NCBI RefSeq assembly: GCF_020295405.1
Contig: NZ_JADEYP010000006.1
Coordinates: 94,661 to 158,660 of the forward strand
DNA from: Sphingobacterium bovistauri
GTDB lineage: Bacteria > Bacteroidota > Bacteroidia > Sphingobacteriales > Sphingobacteriaceae
Reading direction: 5' to 3'
DNA: 64,000 bases
Below are positions 54,541-63,464 of the stretch, piece after piece. A model generated the notes under the pieces. That model saw only the letters and a program-made list of their open reading frames with translations, did not search any database and was not told where the DNA came from. Within the stretch, counting starts at the first letter, position 1. Every line of letters starts with the position of its first letter. The translations under genes were made by a program, and so were the position numbers.

Positions 54541-55636
54541 GTGTCTGCCCTCCTTTGATATCAAATATACGGATAGGCTGTTGGATTTCGTCGAAAATCT
54601 TTTGAACACGATTTGCATTTGTATCTGTGATAAAAATTTGCCCGAATTCATCATTTGATACCATCTGCATCAACTTCTTGGTACGCTTATCGTCCAATTT
54701 ATCAAAGATATCATCCAATAAAAGCAAAGGCTTAAATTTATTTTGGTCGTGTAGGTAAGTGTATTGGGCCAATTTTAGAGCTATCAAGAAAGACTTTTGC
54801 TGACCTTGAGAACCAAACTTTTTTAATGGCATCTCACCATGAATAGTAAATAACAAATCATCTTTGTGGATTCCTTGTGTGGTACGTTCAAGGATTCTGT
54901 CTTTGTCCAAAGATAATGCTAACAACTCCATAAAATCATTTTTTTGCAGCTGTGAATCATAAACCAAAGTTACCTCCTCCGCACTTTCAGAAAGATATTG
55001 GTAATGGCGCTGAAAAGATGGCGTAAATTGCTCCATAAAATTCTGTCGCTTCGCATAAATAACTTTCCCAACTTCCACCAATTGCATATTCAACACTTCA
55101 AGCAATCCTATATCAAAAACACCCTTCTCTTTAATATTTTTAAGTAACGTATTACGCTGCAACAAAATCCTATTGTATGCTATCAAGGTATCTAGATAGC
55201 GATTATCGGTCTGTGAAATCACGTTATCCACAAATTTGCGACGCTCTTCTGATCCGTCAAGAATAATCAATGTATCATTTGGTGAAATCATCACCAAAGG
55301 AAATTGTCCAATATGGTCCGCTAGTCGAGGATAATCTTTTTTATTACGCTTGAATTGCTTTTTCTGATTCTTTTTAAGACTACAGGAAATTATATCAGGG
55401 CGTTCATCACGCTCAAATTCGCCCTGCACCATAAAATACTCCTCACCTCTTTTAATATGTTGAGAATCTATAGGATTAAAATAAGACTTGCACAACGACA
55501 AATAGTGTATAGCATCCAAGAGATTGGTCTTTCCTGCCCCATTTGAACCAGTAAATGCATTTACTTCGGGCAAAAAGGACAAATTAGAATCTGTATAATT
55601 CTTAAAATTTAAAACGGAAAGTTGCTTCAACCACAT
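54530..55636 (-). CDS. recF: DNA replication/repair protein RecF
   Basis: 368-residue SMC-like ATPase that loads RecA at gaps. Walker A GSNGAGKT (30-37), the signature region KKFGSQGQQKSFLIALKLAQ and Walker B LLLLDDIFDKLD are intact. It overlaps the DUF721 gene. No dnaA, dnaN or gyrase genes flank it, so this is not evidence of oriC. A TTACTTTG box ends 5 bases before its ATG, a possible leaderless start. Confidence 0.96.
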   Translation of the reverse strand: MWLKQLSVLNFKNYTDSNLSFLPEVNAFTGSNGAGKTNLLDAIHYLSLCKSYFNPIDSQHIKRGEEYFMVQGEFERDERPDIISCSLKKNQKKQFKRNKKDYPRLADHIGQFPLVMISPNDTLIILDGSEERRKFVDNVISQTDNRYLDTLIAYNRILLQRNTLLKNIKEKGVFDIGLLEVLNMQLVEVGKVIYAKRQNFMEQFTPSFQRHYQYLSESAEEVTLVYDSQLQKNDFMELLALSLDKDRILERTTQGIHKDDLLFTIHGEMPLKKFGSQGQQKSFLIALKLAQYTYLHDQNKFKPLLLLDDIFDKLDDKRTKKLMQMVSNDEFGQIFITDTNANRVQKIFDEIQQPIRIFDIKGGQTHAI

Positions 55637-55675
55637 GTTACAAAGTAAAAACTAAAAAAGAACAAGTCAAAAAAA

Positions 55676-55708
55676 TAGGTTGATTAGTTTTCGAAACTAA
55701 TCAACCTA
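55676..55708 (-). terminator. Terminator of the DUF4834 gene
   Basis: Perfect 15-bp stem TAGGTTGATTAGTTT / AAACTAATCAACCTA with a 3-base loop; on the reverse strand it is followed by TTTTTTT. Confidence 0.83.
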
Positions 55709-55732
55709 CATATTATTAGCAAATATGAAAAT

Positions 55733-56047
55733 CTATTTTACTTCCTCAAAATCAATAAATTCCCCAGCATTTGGAGCTACTTTACGTTTCTCTTCACGCG
55801 GTGGCACATAATCAACCTGAATCTTACCATTAGAATTACCATGATTATTAACATCCTGATAATTAGACTGTGGACCGAAAGGATTACCTGATGTATACGT
55901 ATATGTGAATCCCCCCTGCCCCTGTTGTGCCTTTTTCATCATACGCTCTGCTAGCTTTTTCATAGCGTAAGGAAGTAACAAACGCATTGAAAATTTAAAA
56001 GCGTAATATGCTGCAATTACAAATAAAATAAAATATAAAGCTGTCAT
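55733..56047 (-). CDS. DUF4834 single-pass membrane protein
   Basis: 104 residues: a membrane segment at about 3-21, a basic helix (MKKLAERMMKKAQQGQGG), then a glycine/asparagine-rich stretch and the charged end PREEKRKVAPNAGEFIDFEEVK. This matches DUF4834 of Bacteroidota; function unknown. A -7 element (56067-56074) lies 19 bases before the start. Confidence 0.85.
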   Translation of the reverse strand: MTALYFILFVIAAYYAFKFSMRLLLPYAMKKLAERMMKKAQQGQGGFTYTYTSGNPFGPQSNYQDVNNHGNSNGKIQVDYVPPREEKRKVAPNAGEFIDFEEVK

Positions 56048-56066
56048 TCTGTATTATCTATTTATC

Positions 56067-56074
56067 CAAATATA
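56067..56074 (-). promoter_or_regulatory. -7 element of the DUF4834 gene
   Basis: TATATTTG on the reverse strand matches TAnnTTTG, 19 bases before the ATG. Confidence 0.45.
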
Positions 56075-56132
56075 TCAAAACTGTTAAAAAATTCAGTCAG
56101 AAAAATGTCAGACTCAAAAGGCTTAACATTAT

Positions 56133-56612
56133 TTAAGATTTAGCTTTTTGAATAGCATTATATAATTCTTCTTGACGATGTGTACCTATAATATATACTA
56201 AACCATCTCTATCTGTTAACCAAACTGCATCTTTACCTCCTGAATAAAAGCGTATTTTGCCATTTTTATGTAAGTTATACACCGGGTTATTAAAGACATA
56301 TGTACTATATGGCTTTTTCTCTACATTTACGATAGAAGATAAATCAATCTTTACCAATCTAGTCGACCACAAACCACTCAGCACGACATTATTATTGACT
56401 ACATCTGTTTTATAATGTACCAAATACATCATAACGATTGACACGACAATGATACAACTACCAACAATAAAGAATAGTTGTCTCGATGGTAAATGGTCAA
56501 CATTAAGATAGTAAACTATAAAACAAAATAAGGCTAAAGTCATACGAACGCTTATCCACGTCATATCCCTTCCCAAAAATTGTCTTTCGACAAAAAGTTT
56601 CTCTTGACTCAT
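56133..56612 (-). CDS. Two-helix membrane protein with PH-like domain, function unknown
   Basis: 159 residues from ATG 56612, which overlaps the tilS stop as ATGA; an in-frame ATG at 56630 lies inside tilS. Two membrane segments (about 19-35 and 42-62) are followed by a beta-rich domain (VVLSGLWSTRLVKIDLSSIVNVEKKPYSTYVFNN, KIRFYSGGKDAVWLTDRDGLVYIIGTH) resembling bacterial PH-like domains. Translationally coupled to tilS. No function assigned. Confidence 0.78.
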   Translation of the reverse strand: MSQEKLFVERQFLGRDMTWISVRMTLALFCFIVYYLNVDHLPSRQLFFIVGSCIIVVSIVMMYLVHYKTDVVNNNVVLSGLWSTRLVKIDLSSIVNVEKKPYSTYVFNNPVYNLHKNGKIRFYSGGKDAVWLTDRDGLVYIIGTHRQEELYNAIQKAKS

Positions 56613-57946
56613 ATCGCTTGTAAATTGCAAACTAATTTAAGCACTTTTTGTGTATTATCCCTAATCTTAAATCTATCATCCAAATGATAATTCACTACCC
56701 AAATAATTCTCCCATCACCATTCACCACAATCGGAATTCGATTCTTGTCCAAAATATTAATCTTTTGTTGAATGAAATAATCACTTATTTTTTTCTTTCC
56801 CCTCATTCCAAGAGGTTGAAACACATCTCCCTCTTTCCATGAACGAATAGTTAGTGGAAAGATTAAATCTTCATAATTCAACTTTGCGATATTCTTTTCA
56901 CGTTGTATAGAAGTATCTTCAGAAATTTCTATAGAGAATTCAACGTCTAGCCACCTAACAAACTTATCTGATTCATTTAATACAACATCATCTTCTCGGA
57001 CAATATTCTTTGAAAGAATGATTGTTTCCCTATCTAATACTAATAGATAATTAGTTGCTGCAAATTGACGTCCAGATTCCTTGTTTAGACTATCTAATAA
57101 ATCCTGTAAAACTTTTTTAGTAAAACCAAAAGGCTCAAACAAAAAATAACATTCATTCAATGATAATTTCTGTACAGATTTTTTATCAATACACCACGAG
57201 TCCTTTCCCCTTTCCATGAACAACTCCCGACGTAGATTATTCAAATATGAAACTAGAACCTCTTGACTATCCCTGAACCTATGAATATTATCGTTCATAA
57301 TTGGTACAAAATCAGCATTCAATTTTTCAAATTCTGGAATAATGTCCAGACGGATTTTATTACGTGCATATTTAGTAGAAAAATTAGATGAATCATCGCG
57401 ATATGGAATACCATATTCCTTGACTAGTTCGGTAATTTCCTTACTTTGCAAAAACAAAAGAGGACGAACTACCTTTGAATCATCTCTCTTAGGTAAAATA
57501 CCTTGTATACCTTGTAAACCGGTTCCACGTGATAAATTGAATAATACTGTTTCAACAGCATCATTCATATGCTGTGCCACAGCAATTACGGCACAATCCT
57601 GTTGAATTCTCAATTCTTCAAACCATTTATAACGTAATTCACGAGCAGCCATCTGAATAGAAATCTTGTTTGATTCAGCATAGGCTGTTGTATCAAAACG
57701 CTTCACATAAACAGGCACACCAAGCTCATTAGCAAAATCAACAACCAATTGCTCATCACCGTCAGACTCTGCTCCGCGAAGCTCAAAATTGCAATGTGCT
57801 ATTTCGAAACAATAATTGCACCGATTAAGCAACCACAACAACAGCATAGAATCTCGTCCACCACTCACTGCAACTAAGATTTTATCTGATTTGTTAAACA
57901 GCTTATTATCTACAACATATCGTTCAAAACGAGCCAGGATATTCAT
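56609..57946 (-). CDS. tilS: tRNA(Ile)-lysidine synthase
   Basis: 445 residues. It modifies C34 of the minor tRNA-Ile (CAU) to lysidine, so that it reads AUA codons and is charged by IleRS. PP-loop motif VAVSGGRDSMLLL (SGGRDS at 28-33), then AHCNFELRGAESDGDEQ, AVAQHMNDAVETVLFNLSRGTGLQG and RPLLFLQSKEI. The C-terminal TilS domain includes WKEGDVFQPLGMRGKKKISDYF. A TACTTTTG box ends 5 bases before the ATG, suggesting a leaderless transcript. Confidence 0.96.
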   Translation of the reverse strand: MNILARFERYVVDNKLFNKSDKILVAVSGGRDSMLLLWLLNRCNYCFEIAHCNFELRGAESDGDEQLVVDFANELGVPVYVKRFDTTAYAESNKISIQMAARELRYKWFEELRIQQDCAVIAVAQHMNDAVETVLFNLSRGTGLQGIQGILPKRDDSKVVRPLLFLQSKEITELVKEYGIPYRDDSSNFSTKYARNKIRLDIIPEFEKLNADFVPIMNDNIHRFRDSQEVLVSYLNNLRRELFMERGKDSWCIDKKSVQKLSLNECYFLFEPFGFTKKVLQDLLDSLNKESGRQFAATNYLLVLDRETIILSKNIVREDDVVLNESDKFVRWLDVEFSIEISEDTSIQREKNIAKLNYEDLIFPLTIRSWKEGDVFQPLGMRGKKKISDYFIQQKINILDKNRIPIVVNGDGRIIWVVNYHLDDRFKIRDNTQKVLKLVCNLQAI

Positions 57947-57950
57947 AAAT

Positions 57951-57958
57951 CAAAAGTA
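57951..57958 (-). promoter_or_regulatory. -7 element abutting the tilS start
   Basis: TACTTTTG on the reverse strand matches TAnnTTTG and is separated from the ATG by only ATTT. Confidence 0.45.
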
Positions 57959-58026
57959 ATCATTAAAAATTGATTTTATTTCGCATGAATTTTTATCCGT
58001 TAACATTTTTTTGCTATTTAATTATC

Positions 58027-58034
58027 TATTTTTG
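58027..58034 (+). promoter_or_regulatory. -7 element abutting the OstA-like gene start
   Basis: TATTTTTG matches TAnnTTTG, with only five bases (CCCTC) before the GTG start at 58040. Confidence 0.45.
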
Positions 58035-58039
58035 CCCTC

Positions 58040-60313
58040 GTGAAGAAGTATTTATCTTTCGTCTTTCTTATCTTATCCGTACAACTTTTGTTCGGACAAG
58101 ATCCTGCGCAAATTAGTGATGCAAACAGAATGAATTTGGTTTCATCAAGTTCGGGTCGCATCAATTCTAAAACGGGACATATGACATTCTACAATCCTGT
58201 TTATGAACATAAAGGGAACACTTTATCAGCGGACAGTGGTTATATTTATGAAAATGAGATTAAGCAACAATATTTTGAAGCTTTTGGAAATGTTGTCATA
58301 ACCCAACCTTCAGGTACCGTCATTTACTCAGACTATTTACACTATGATGCGACAGCACAATTAGCTAAGCTTACAAATAATGTAAAAATGGTTGATCGAA
58401 ATTCGGTATTAACGACAAACTACCTTACTTACAATATGCGTTCAAAAATAGGTACGTATACTGGCGGCGGGAGAATAGTTACACAAACTGATACAATAAC
58501 TTCTAAAAATGCATATTATTTTGAAGGTTCAGGAGATGCATATTTTAGGTATAAAGTAATAGTTCGTAATCCGTCGGTAAAAGTGTATACCGATACTATG
58601 CGTTATAACAGCCTCACTAAAAATACTCATTTCTTTGGCCCAACTAATATTAAAGGCAACAATAAAGAAAATTTATATACAGAACGAGGTATTTATAACA
58701 CCGCAACTGGTATCGCAAATTTTAACAAGAAAAATCTATATACAGAAGGTAGTCGTTTTTTAAAAGGTGATAGTCTTCATTATGAGCGTGAATCAGGTAT
58801 TGGAAAGGCTTTTAGAAATGTGGTTTTTGTCGACACCCTAGATAAATTTTATGCATACGGCGGCAAAGGTGAATATCATCAGGGAGAGGAATCCATCCTA
58901 ATGACCAATAAGCCGTATATTATCACTGTCGTTAAGAATGAATCAGACTCTACTCAAACAGATTCTTTAAAAGTTGAACCACCATTAATACAAAACAAAT
59001 TAGACAAGAAGACAGCTAAGAGAGAAGCTAAAGAAAAGGATATCAAAGTAGCAGAACTAAAAAATAATAAAAAATCAGAAGCTATAATTTCGGATAAAAA
59101 TCCACCGCTATCAGATGCAAACTCCAGTGCTAAAGTAGATTCCGTCTACATGACTGCTGACACCCTTTACTCACGAATGATTTTGGCAAAAGAATATAAA
59201 GCTTTAGATCTGAAATTAGATCGTAGTGGAGGCCAAATGATAGAGGAAGTAGAGGTAAATTTTGGTGATGAAGAAACATCAGATTCTACACAGGAAATCA
59301 TAAATGATGAATTATCAAAAGTAAAAGAAGTCAATGAAAATTTAATACCTAAAGTAAAAGAGGATAAAAAAGTAACATCCACTGCGCCTAAAAAAACTGT
59401 AAAACCTACATTAAATAATCATGGTGAAAACAGGAGTCAAATCGCAAACACCATTAAAGCGGATTCCGTTTTACGTCAAAAGGCAGTTGTACCTCTCGAA
59501 GGACATGCTGACAGTGTAATTAACAAAGCATTAAAAATCGCACAACAGGCTGATGCTATAAGCTCAACTAAAGACTCTGCAAATACGGCAATATCTGATA
59601 CCGCAAGAACTCGAATTGTCAAGGCACATTATAATGTACGTCTATTCAAATCTGATTTGCAAGCTGTCGCGGATTCTGTATACTATGGCATGCAAGACTC
59701 TATGTTTAGATTTATGGGAAGACCTATGATATGGGCTCAAGATTCACAAATATCAGCGGATACCATTTATATGCAGATTATAAATCAAAAAATGGATAAT
59801 GCCTTATTAAAAGAAAATGCTTTTATGGTAAATGCGCTATCTGACTCCACTAAATTTAATCAATTAAAAGGACGTAAGATCACGACGTTCTTTGCAAATA
59901 ACAATATTGAACGTCTTTTTGTCGATGGTAATGCCGAGAATTTAGTTTTCTCTGAAAATGAGAAGACAAAAATAATCACTGAGATGTTTCATGATCGTGG
60001 AGGGCGCATCAAAGTAAGAATGGAGGATCGAAAAATAATAGATTATATCACGATTAAAAAAGTTGATCAAAAAGTTTATCCTTTTGCGTTGGTAACTCAA
60101 GAAAATGAAATTTTACCTGGATTCACATGGAGGCCTCAAGACCGTCCAAAATCTAAGGAAGACCTCTTAAATCGTAAAAGAGAAGTACCTAAAGAAACGG
60201 ATGAAACTCCAAAAAAAGGTAAAAAAGAAGATTCAGAAGAAGAAGAAATCAAAGGAAAACCTATTGAAAGGAAAAAAGAAACAGCTGAAATACAAGAAGA
60301 AATTAAGAAATAG
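58040..60313 (+). CDS. OstA/LptA-like periplasmic protein
   Basis: 757 residues beginning at a GTG; the product starts MKKYLSFVFLILSVQLLFGQ, an ordinary signal peptide, which supports this start. Residues about 30-310 contain OstA-type beta-jellyroll repeats (FYNPVYEHKGNTLSADSGYIY, EAFGNVVITQPSGTVIYSDYLHYD, LTNNVKMVDRNSVLTTNYLTYN), as in LPS-transport protein LptA. The middle (about 310-520) is low-complexity Lys/Glu/Ser-rich, then another OstA-like stretch (VRLFKSDLQAVADSVYYGMQDS), and a charged tail. Likely part of outer-membrane LPS transport. Confidence 0.9.
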   Translation: MKKYLSFVFLILSVQLLFGQDPAQISDANRMNLVSSSSGRINSKTGHMTFYNPVYEHKGNTLSADSGYIYENEIKQQYFEAFGNVVITQPSGTVIYSDYLHYDATAQLAKLTNNVKMVDRNSVLTTNYLTYNMRSKIGTYTGGGRIVTQTDTITSKNAYYFEGSGDAYFRYKVIVRNPSVKVYTDTMRYNSLTKNTHFFGPTNIKGNNKENLYTERGIYNTATGIANFNKKNLYTEGSRFLKGDSLHYERESGIGKAFRNVVFVDTLDKFYAYGGKGEYHQGEESILMTNKPYIITVVKNESDSTQTDSLKVEPPLIQNKLDKKTAKREAKEKDIKVAELKNNKKSEAIISDKNPPLSDANSSAKVDSVYMTADTLYSRMILAKEYKALDLKLDRSGGQMIEEVEVNFGDEETSDSTQEIINDELSKVKEVNENLIPKVKEDKKVTSTAPKKTVKPTLNNHGENRSQIANTIKADSVLRQKAVVPLEGHADSVINKALKIAQQADAISSTKDSANTAISDTARTRIVKAHYNVRLFKSDLQAVADSVYYGMQDSMFRFMGRPMIWAQDSQISADTIYMQIINQKMDNALLKENAFMVNALSDSTKFNQLKGRKITTFFANNNIERLFVDGNAENLVFSENEKTKIITEMFHDRGGRIKVRMEDRKIIDYITIKKVDQKVYPFALVTQENEILPGFTWRPQDRPKSKEDLLNRKREVPKETDETPKKGKKEDSEEEEIKGKPIERKKETAEIQEEIKK

Positions 60314-60343
60314 AAAAACGCTCATCAAATGATGAGCGTTTTT
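60314..60343. terminator. Terminator between convergent OstA-like and RdgB-type genes
   Basis: Perfect 13-bp stem AAAAACGCTCATC / GATGAGCGTTTTT with a 4-base loop and a T tail. Confidence 0.83.
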
Positions 60344-60365
60344 TATTTTGCACTATTTTAAATCT

Positions 60366-60941
60366 CTAATATTTTTTCAAAAATTCGGCTAATTTACTTA
60401 CTGCTATAGCTCGATGGCTGATTGTATTTTTTTCTTCAGAAGTCATTTCTGCAAAAGTCTTATCATAACCATTTGGAATAAAAATAGGATCATAACCAAA
60501 GCCTTTCTCTCCTTTTCTTTCTTTGATAATTTGACCTTCAATTGTGCCTTCAAAAAAATGCTGTTGCTCATTTAGGTATAAAGAGATAACAGTTTTAAAC
60601 CGAGCTGTACGATTTGAGTTATCACCTAATTTTTCCAATACCAAATCAATATTCTTCTCCATATCACGAGATCCGGAATACCGTGCTGAATATACGCCTG
60701 GCTCACCATTCAACGCATCAATTTCCAAACCTGAATCATCCCCAAAACAATACAAACCATATTTATTGACCAAGTAATCTGTTTTCTGCTGCGCATTCTC
60801 TTCAAAAGTGACTCCTGTCTCCGGAATATCATCTTGACAATCAATATCATTCAAAGATTTCAACACAAACTTATCACCTACCATAGCTTGCACCTCTTCA
60901 AGCTTATGTGCATTATTCGTCGCAAATACTAATTCTAACAT
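60366..60941 (-). CDS. rdgB: Non-canonical purine NTP pyrophosphatase (RdgB/HAM1)
   Basis: 191 residues from ATG 60941; an upstream in-frame ATG at 60989 gives a 16-residue extension foreign to the family. Removes dITP/XTP from the nucleotide pool. Motifs: LVFATNNAHKLEEVQ, FGDDSGLEIDALNGEPGVYSARYSG, KGFGYDPIFIPNG and ISHRAIA. Convergent with the OstA-like gene. Confidence 0.95.
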   Translation of the reverse strand: MLELVFATNNAHKLEEVQAMVGDKFVLKSLNDIDCQDDIPETGVTFEENAQQKTDYLVNKYGLYCFGDDSGLEIDALNGEPGVYSARYSGSRDMEKNIDLVLEKLGDNSNRTARFKTVISLYLNEQQHFFEGTIEGQIIKERKGEKGFGYDPIFIPNGYDKTFAEMTSEEKNTISHRAIAVSKLAEFLKKY

Positions 60942-61026
60942 GGAGTAAATGTAAAAAGGAAAATTTGAATATTTAAAATTCAAAAGCATTTACATTAAAT
61001 TTATTATCTTCAATAAAAATCTAACC

Positions 61027-61707
61027 ATGAATAAACATTATTATACCTTATTCATTTCAGTGAGTTTATTATTTCAAAGTTGTGATTCTATATTAGGTAA
61101 ATCCAGGAGATCAGGGGGGCATCAAGACGCAAATAGTATTAGTTTCTATGTAAATCAAGAGAAACTTCATTTTATTTGTAGCGAATTAACCGATAGAATT
61201 TACAAGAAAATTACGATCGTAAAAAATGAAAATGAAGAAATACCATTTTTTTCACATTTTCATAAAAACGGTACATTCGATTTAAGAAGCACTGAAAAAT
61301 TGATTTTGACAGAAAAAGATAGTTTATTTTTTAACAATAGCAAAATTGAAATTCCAGTTCTAACTGTGGAATATACTATAAACAGTGGTTCGAAATTTTG
61401 GGGAAAAGACGAAATCAACATTACATGCACGAAACCTAATCTTCCAATTCAATTAAGCAGTAAATTTATCGACTCTATAAACAACAAAATAGCATTAGCT
61501 AAACATTTAGAATTGGAAAAACTTCCGATTATTGAAGATTATAAAAATATAATTGATGAATTATTTCTGGCATCTTTGACAGGGGATTCAAACGCTAAAA
61601 ATCATCTCTATAACCTTAGCAAAATTTACCCTATGGATAAGTCTGATATAGATCGATGGTTAAGATACAAAGCAATTATTAAGAAAAGAGAAGAAATTCA
61701 ATCTTAA
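61027..61707 (+). CDS. Hypothetical lipoprotein
   Basis: 226 residues with a lipoprotein signal (LLFQSCDSIL). No recognised domain: a beta-rich first part, then the helical C-terminus LELEKLPIIEDYKNIIDELFLASLTGDSNAKNHLYN. A G6 run lies near codon 28. The end overlaps the convergent gene by 4 bases. Confidence 0.68.
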   Translation: MNKHYYTLFISVSLLFQSCDSILGKSRRSGGHQDANSISFYVNQEKLHFICSELTDRIYKKITIVKNENEEIPFFSHFHKNGTFDLRSTEKLILTEKDSLFFNNSKIEIPVLTVEYTINSGSKFWGKDEINITCTKPNLPIQLSSKFIDSINNKIALAKHLELEKLPIIEDYKNIIDELFLASLTGDSNAKNHLYNLSKIYPMDKSDIDRWLRYKAIIKKREEIQS

Positions 61708-62237
61708 GCCCCTATTAATGTCTTAAACTCTCCCCAGAAAAGTTTCTTTTTATTGACATCTGCAAACATCTCTTCGAAGGAGAAGGTATTAAACACGGTT
61801 GCTACACGGCCTTTCATATACGAGTTATGGGCGATTTCAGGAAGTTTTAAAGATGCTGGCTCTACACCTAGTAAAGTGATTTTCTTAGGTTCAAAGAAAG
61901 TCATGATACGCTTAAAGTCATTTGGGTTTTGCGGATTGGCCAAATTAACAATTGCCACATTTTGAGGTGTGAGTTGCAATGCCCCTATTGTTTTGATAAA
62001 AGCCTCTTCAGCCGCTGGCGAAAAATATGGAAATGAAGGGTAACGTAAAATGAATAATACCCCAGTGCTTTTATCCCCTTTATAAACAAATTCCTCTGCG
62101 GAAGAATCCCAATTTATAACAGAATCCTCTTTGAAAGAATTTGATTGACTTTCATCTATAGCAAATCCCGTTGAAAACAAGGTTTCATTCATTAAAGCTT
62201 GCAACGCAATTGGATTGTCTGTAAGAAGATTATTCAT
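61704..62237 (-). CDS. Conserved hypothetical protein
   Basis: 177-residue soluble protein. VLFILRYPSFPYFSPAAEEAFIKTIGALQLTPQNVAIVNLAN and KRIMTFFEPKKITLLGVEPASLKLP suggest an alpha/beta fold. A distant resemblance to HolD-like (DNA polymerase III psi) proteins is possible but not demonstrated. Convergent 4-base overlap with the lipoprotein gene. Upstream lies a repeat-containing spacer. Confidence 0.68.
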   Translation of the reverse strand: MNNLLTDNPIALQALMNETLFSTGFAIDESQSNSFKEDSVINWDSSAEEFVYKGDKSTGVLFILRYPSFPYFSPAAEEAFIKTIGALQLTPQNVAIVNLANPQNPNDFKRIMTFFEPKKITLLGVEPASLKLPEIAHNSYMKGRVATVFNTFSFEEMFADVNKKKLFWGEFKTLIGA

Positions 62238-62265
62238 TCTTTATTTAGATTAACAGATAATAGAC

Positions 62266-62318
62266 GTGAGACTGGAGATTCAATTCTCTCGTCTCACATC
62301 TAATGTCTAATATCTATA
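62266..62318. repeat. Palindromic intergenic repeat upstream of the 177-residue gene
   Basis: GTGAGAC (62266-62272) and GTCTCAC (62291-62297) form the ends of an imperfect hairpin, followed by tandem ATCTAATGTCTAATATCTA-type words. It resembles the short dispersed TGAGAC/TCTAAT repeats of Bacteroidota genomes. Confidence 0.5.
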
Positions 62319-62321
62319 AAA

Positions 62322-63302
62322 CTATTGTCCCAAAATCCAAGCGAATACCAATGGAGCTACAATCGTAGCATCCGATTCGATCATGAACTTAGGTGTATCG
62401 ATATCTAATTTACCCCAAGTGATTTTCTCATTAGGAACCGCTCCTGAATAAGAACCATACGAAGTTGTAGAGTCAGAAATCTGACAGAAGTATGACCAGA
62501 AAGGAACATCAGTCCATTCTAAATCTTGGTACATCATTGGCACAACACAAATTGGGAAGTCTCCAGAGATACCACCAGCGATTTGGAAGAAACCAACACC
62601 TTTACCACCAGAATTAGCACGGTACCATTCTGTTAAGTAAATCATGTATTCGATACCTGATTTTACAGTTGATGCCTTTAATTTACCTTTGATTACGTTA
62701 GACGCGAAGATATTACCTGTAGTTGAATCTTCCCATCCTGGACATACGATAGGTAAATTTTTCTCTGCCGCAGCAACAATCCAAGAATCTTTAGGATCAA
62801 TTTCGTAATACTGCTCAAGTACACCAGAATTCACCACTTGGTACAAGAATTCGTGTGGTAAATAGCGTTCACCTTTAGCTTCTGCTGCATGCCATACATC
62901 TTCTAAATGCTCTTGAAGACGACGGAAAGCCTCTTCTTCAGGAATACATGTGTCTGTGACACGGTTGAAATGTGTATCTAATAATTCACGCTCTTGCTCT
63001 GGCGTCAAATCTCTCCAATTTGGAATACGTTTGTAGTGCGAATGTGCTACTAAATTCATTACATCTTCTTCCAAGTTTGCACCTGTACACGAGATAATAT
63101 GAACTTTATCTTGACGGATCATTTCCGCTAAAGAAACACCTAATTCAGCTGTTGACATAGCACCACCTAATGAGATCAACATTTTACCCCCTTCTAATAG
63201 GTGTTGCTCATATCCCTTTGCTGCATCAACTAATGCTGCTGCATTAAAGTGACGGTAATTGTGCTCAATAAATTGACTAATTGGACCTTTTTGTGTACTC
63301 AT
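62322..63302 (-). CDS. Deoxyhypusine synthase-like protein without the catalytic lysine
   Basis: 326 residues of the deoxyhypusine synthase fold (NAD-dependent polyamine enzymes): MLISLGGAMSTAELGVSLAEMI, SCTGANLEEDVMNLV, VCPGWEDSTTGNIFAS and the WGKLDI end. The family's imine-forming lysine (GGGVVKHHI in eukaryotic enzymes) aligns with AGGISGDFP at 242-250, so glycine replaces lysine. The substrate is therefore probably not eIF5A-like; a spermidine or homospermidine-type reaction, or another one, is possible. A -7 element lies at 63328-63335. Confidence 0.9.
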   Translation of the reverse strand: MSTQKGPISQFIEHNYRHFNAAALVDAAKGYEQHLLEGGKMLISLGGAMSTAELGVSLAEMIRQDKVHIISCTGANLEEDVMNLVAHSHYKRIPNWRDLTPEQERELLDTHFNRVTDTCIPEEEAFRRLQEHLEDVWHAAEAKGERYLPHEFLYQVVNSGVLEQYYEIDPKDSWIVAAAEKNLPIVCPGWEDSTTGNIFASNVIKGKLKASTVKSGIEYMIYLTEWYRANSGGKGVGFFQIAGGISGDFPICVVPMMYQDLEWTDVPFWSYFCQISDSTTSYGSYSGAVPNEKITWGKLDIDTPKFMIESDATIVAPLVFAWILGQ

Positions 63303-63327
63303 CTTTTTTCGATTTTAATAAGTATGA

Positions 63328-63335
63328 CAAAGGTA
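63328..63335 (-). promoter_or_regulatory. -7 element of the deoxyhypusine synthase-like gene
   Basis: TACCTTTG on the reverse strand matches TAnnTTTG, 25 bases before the ATG. Confidence 0.45.
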
Positions 63336-63427
63336 CTGAAATTAATTAATTTTAAACTTTTGGAGTTCACAATGCATCATTGTATTTGTGTTTTTTTAAC
63401 AAATGTAAAAAAGATGAAAATTAAATA

Positions 63428-63435
63428 TATTTTTG
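63428..63435 (+). promoter_or_regulatory. -7 element of the 124-residue hypothetical gene
   Basis: TATTTTTG matches TAnnTTTG, 29 bases before the ATG at 63465. Confidence 0.45.
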
Positions 63436-63464
63436 TACTGTTAAGTTACTAACCAAATTATAGA

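Noticed and set aside
54530..55636. recF as a marker of the replication origin
   Set aside because: No dnaA, dnaN, gyrB or DnaA-box cluster is visible nearby; in Bacteroidota recF is often away from oriC.
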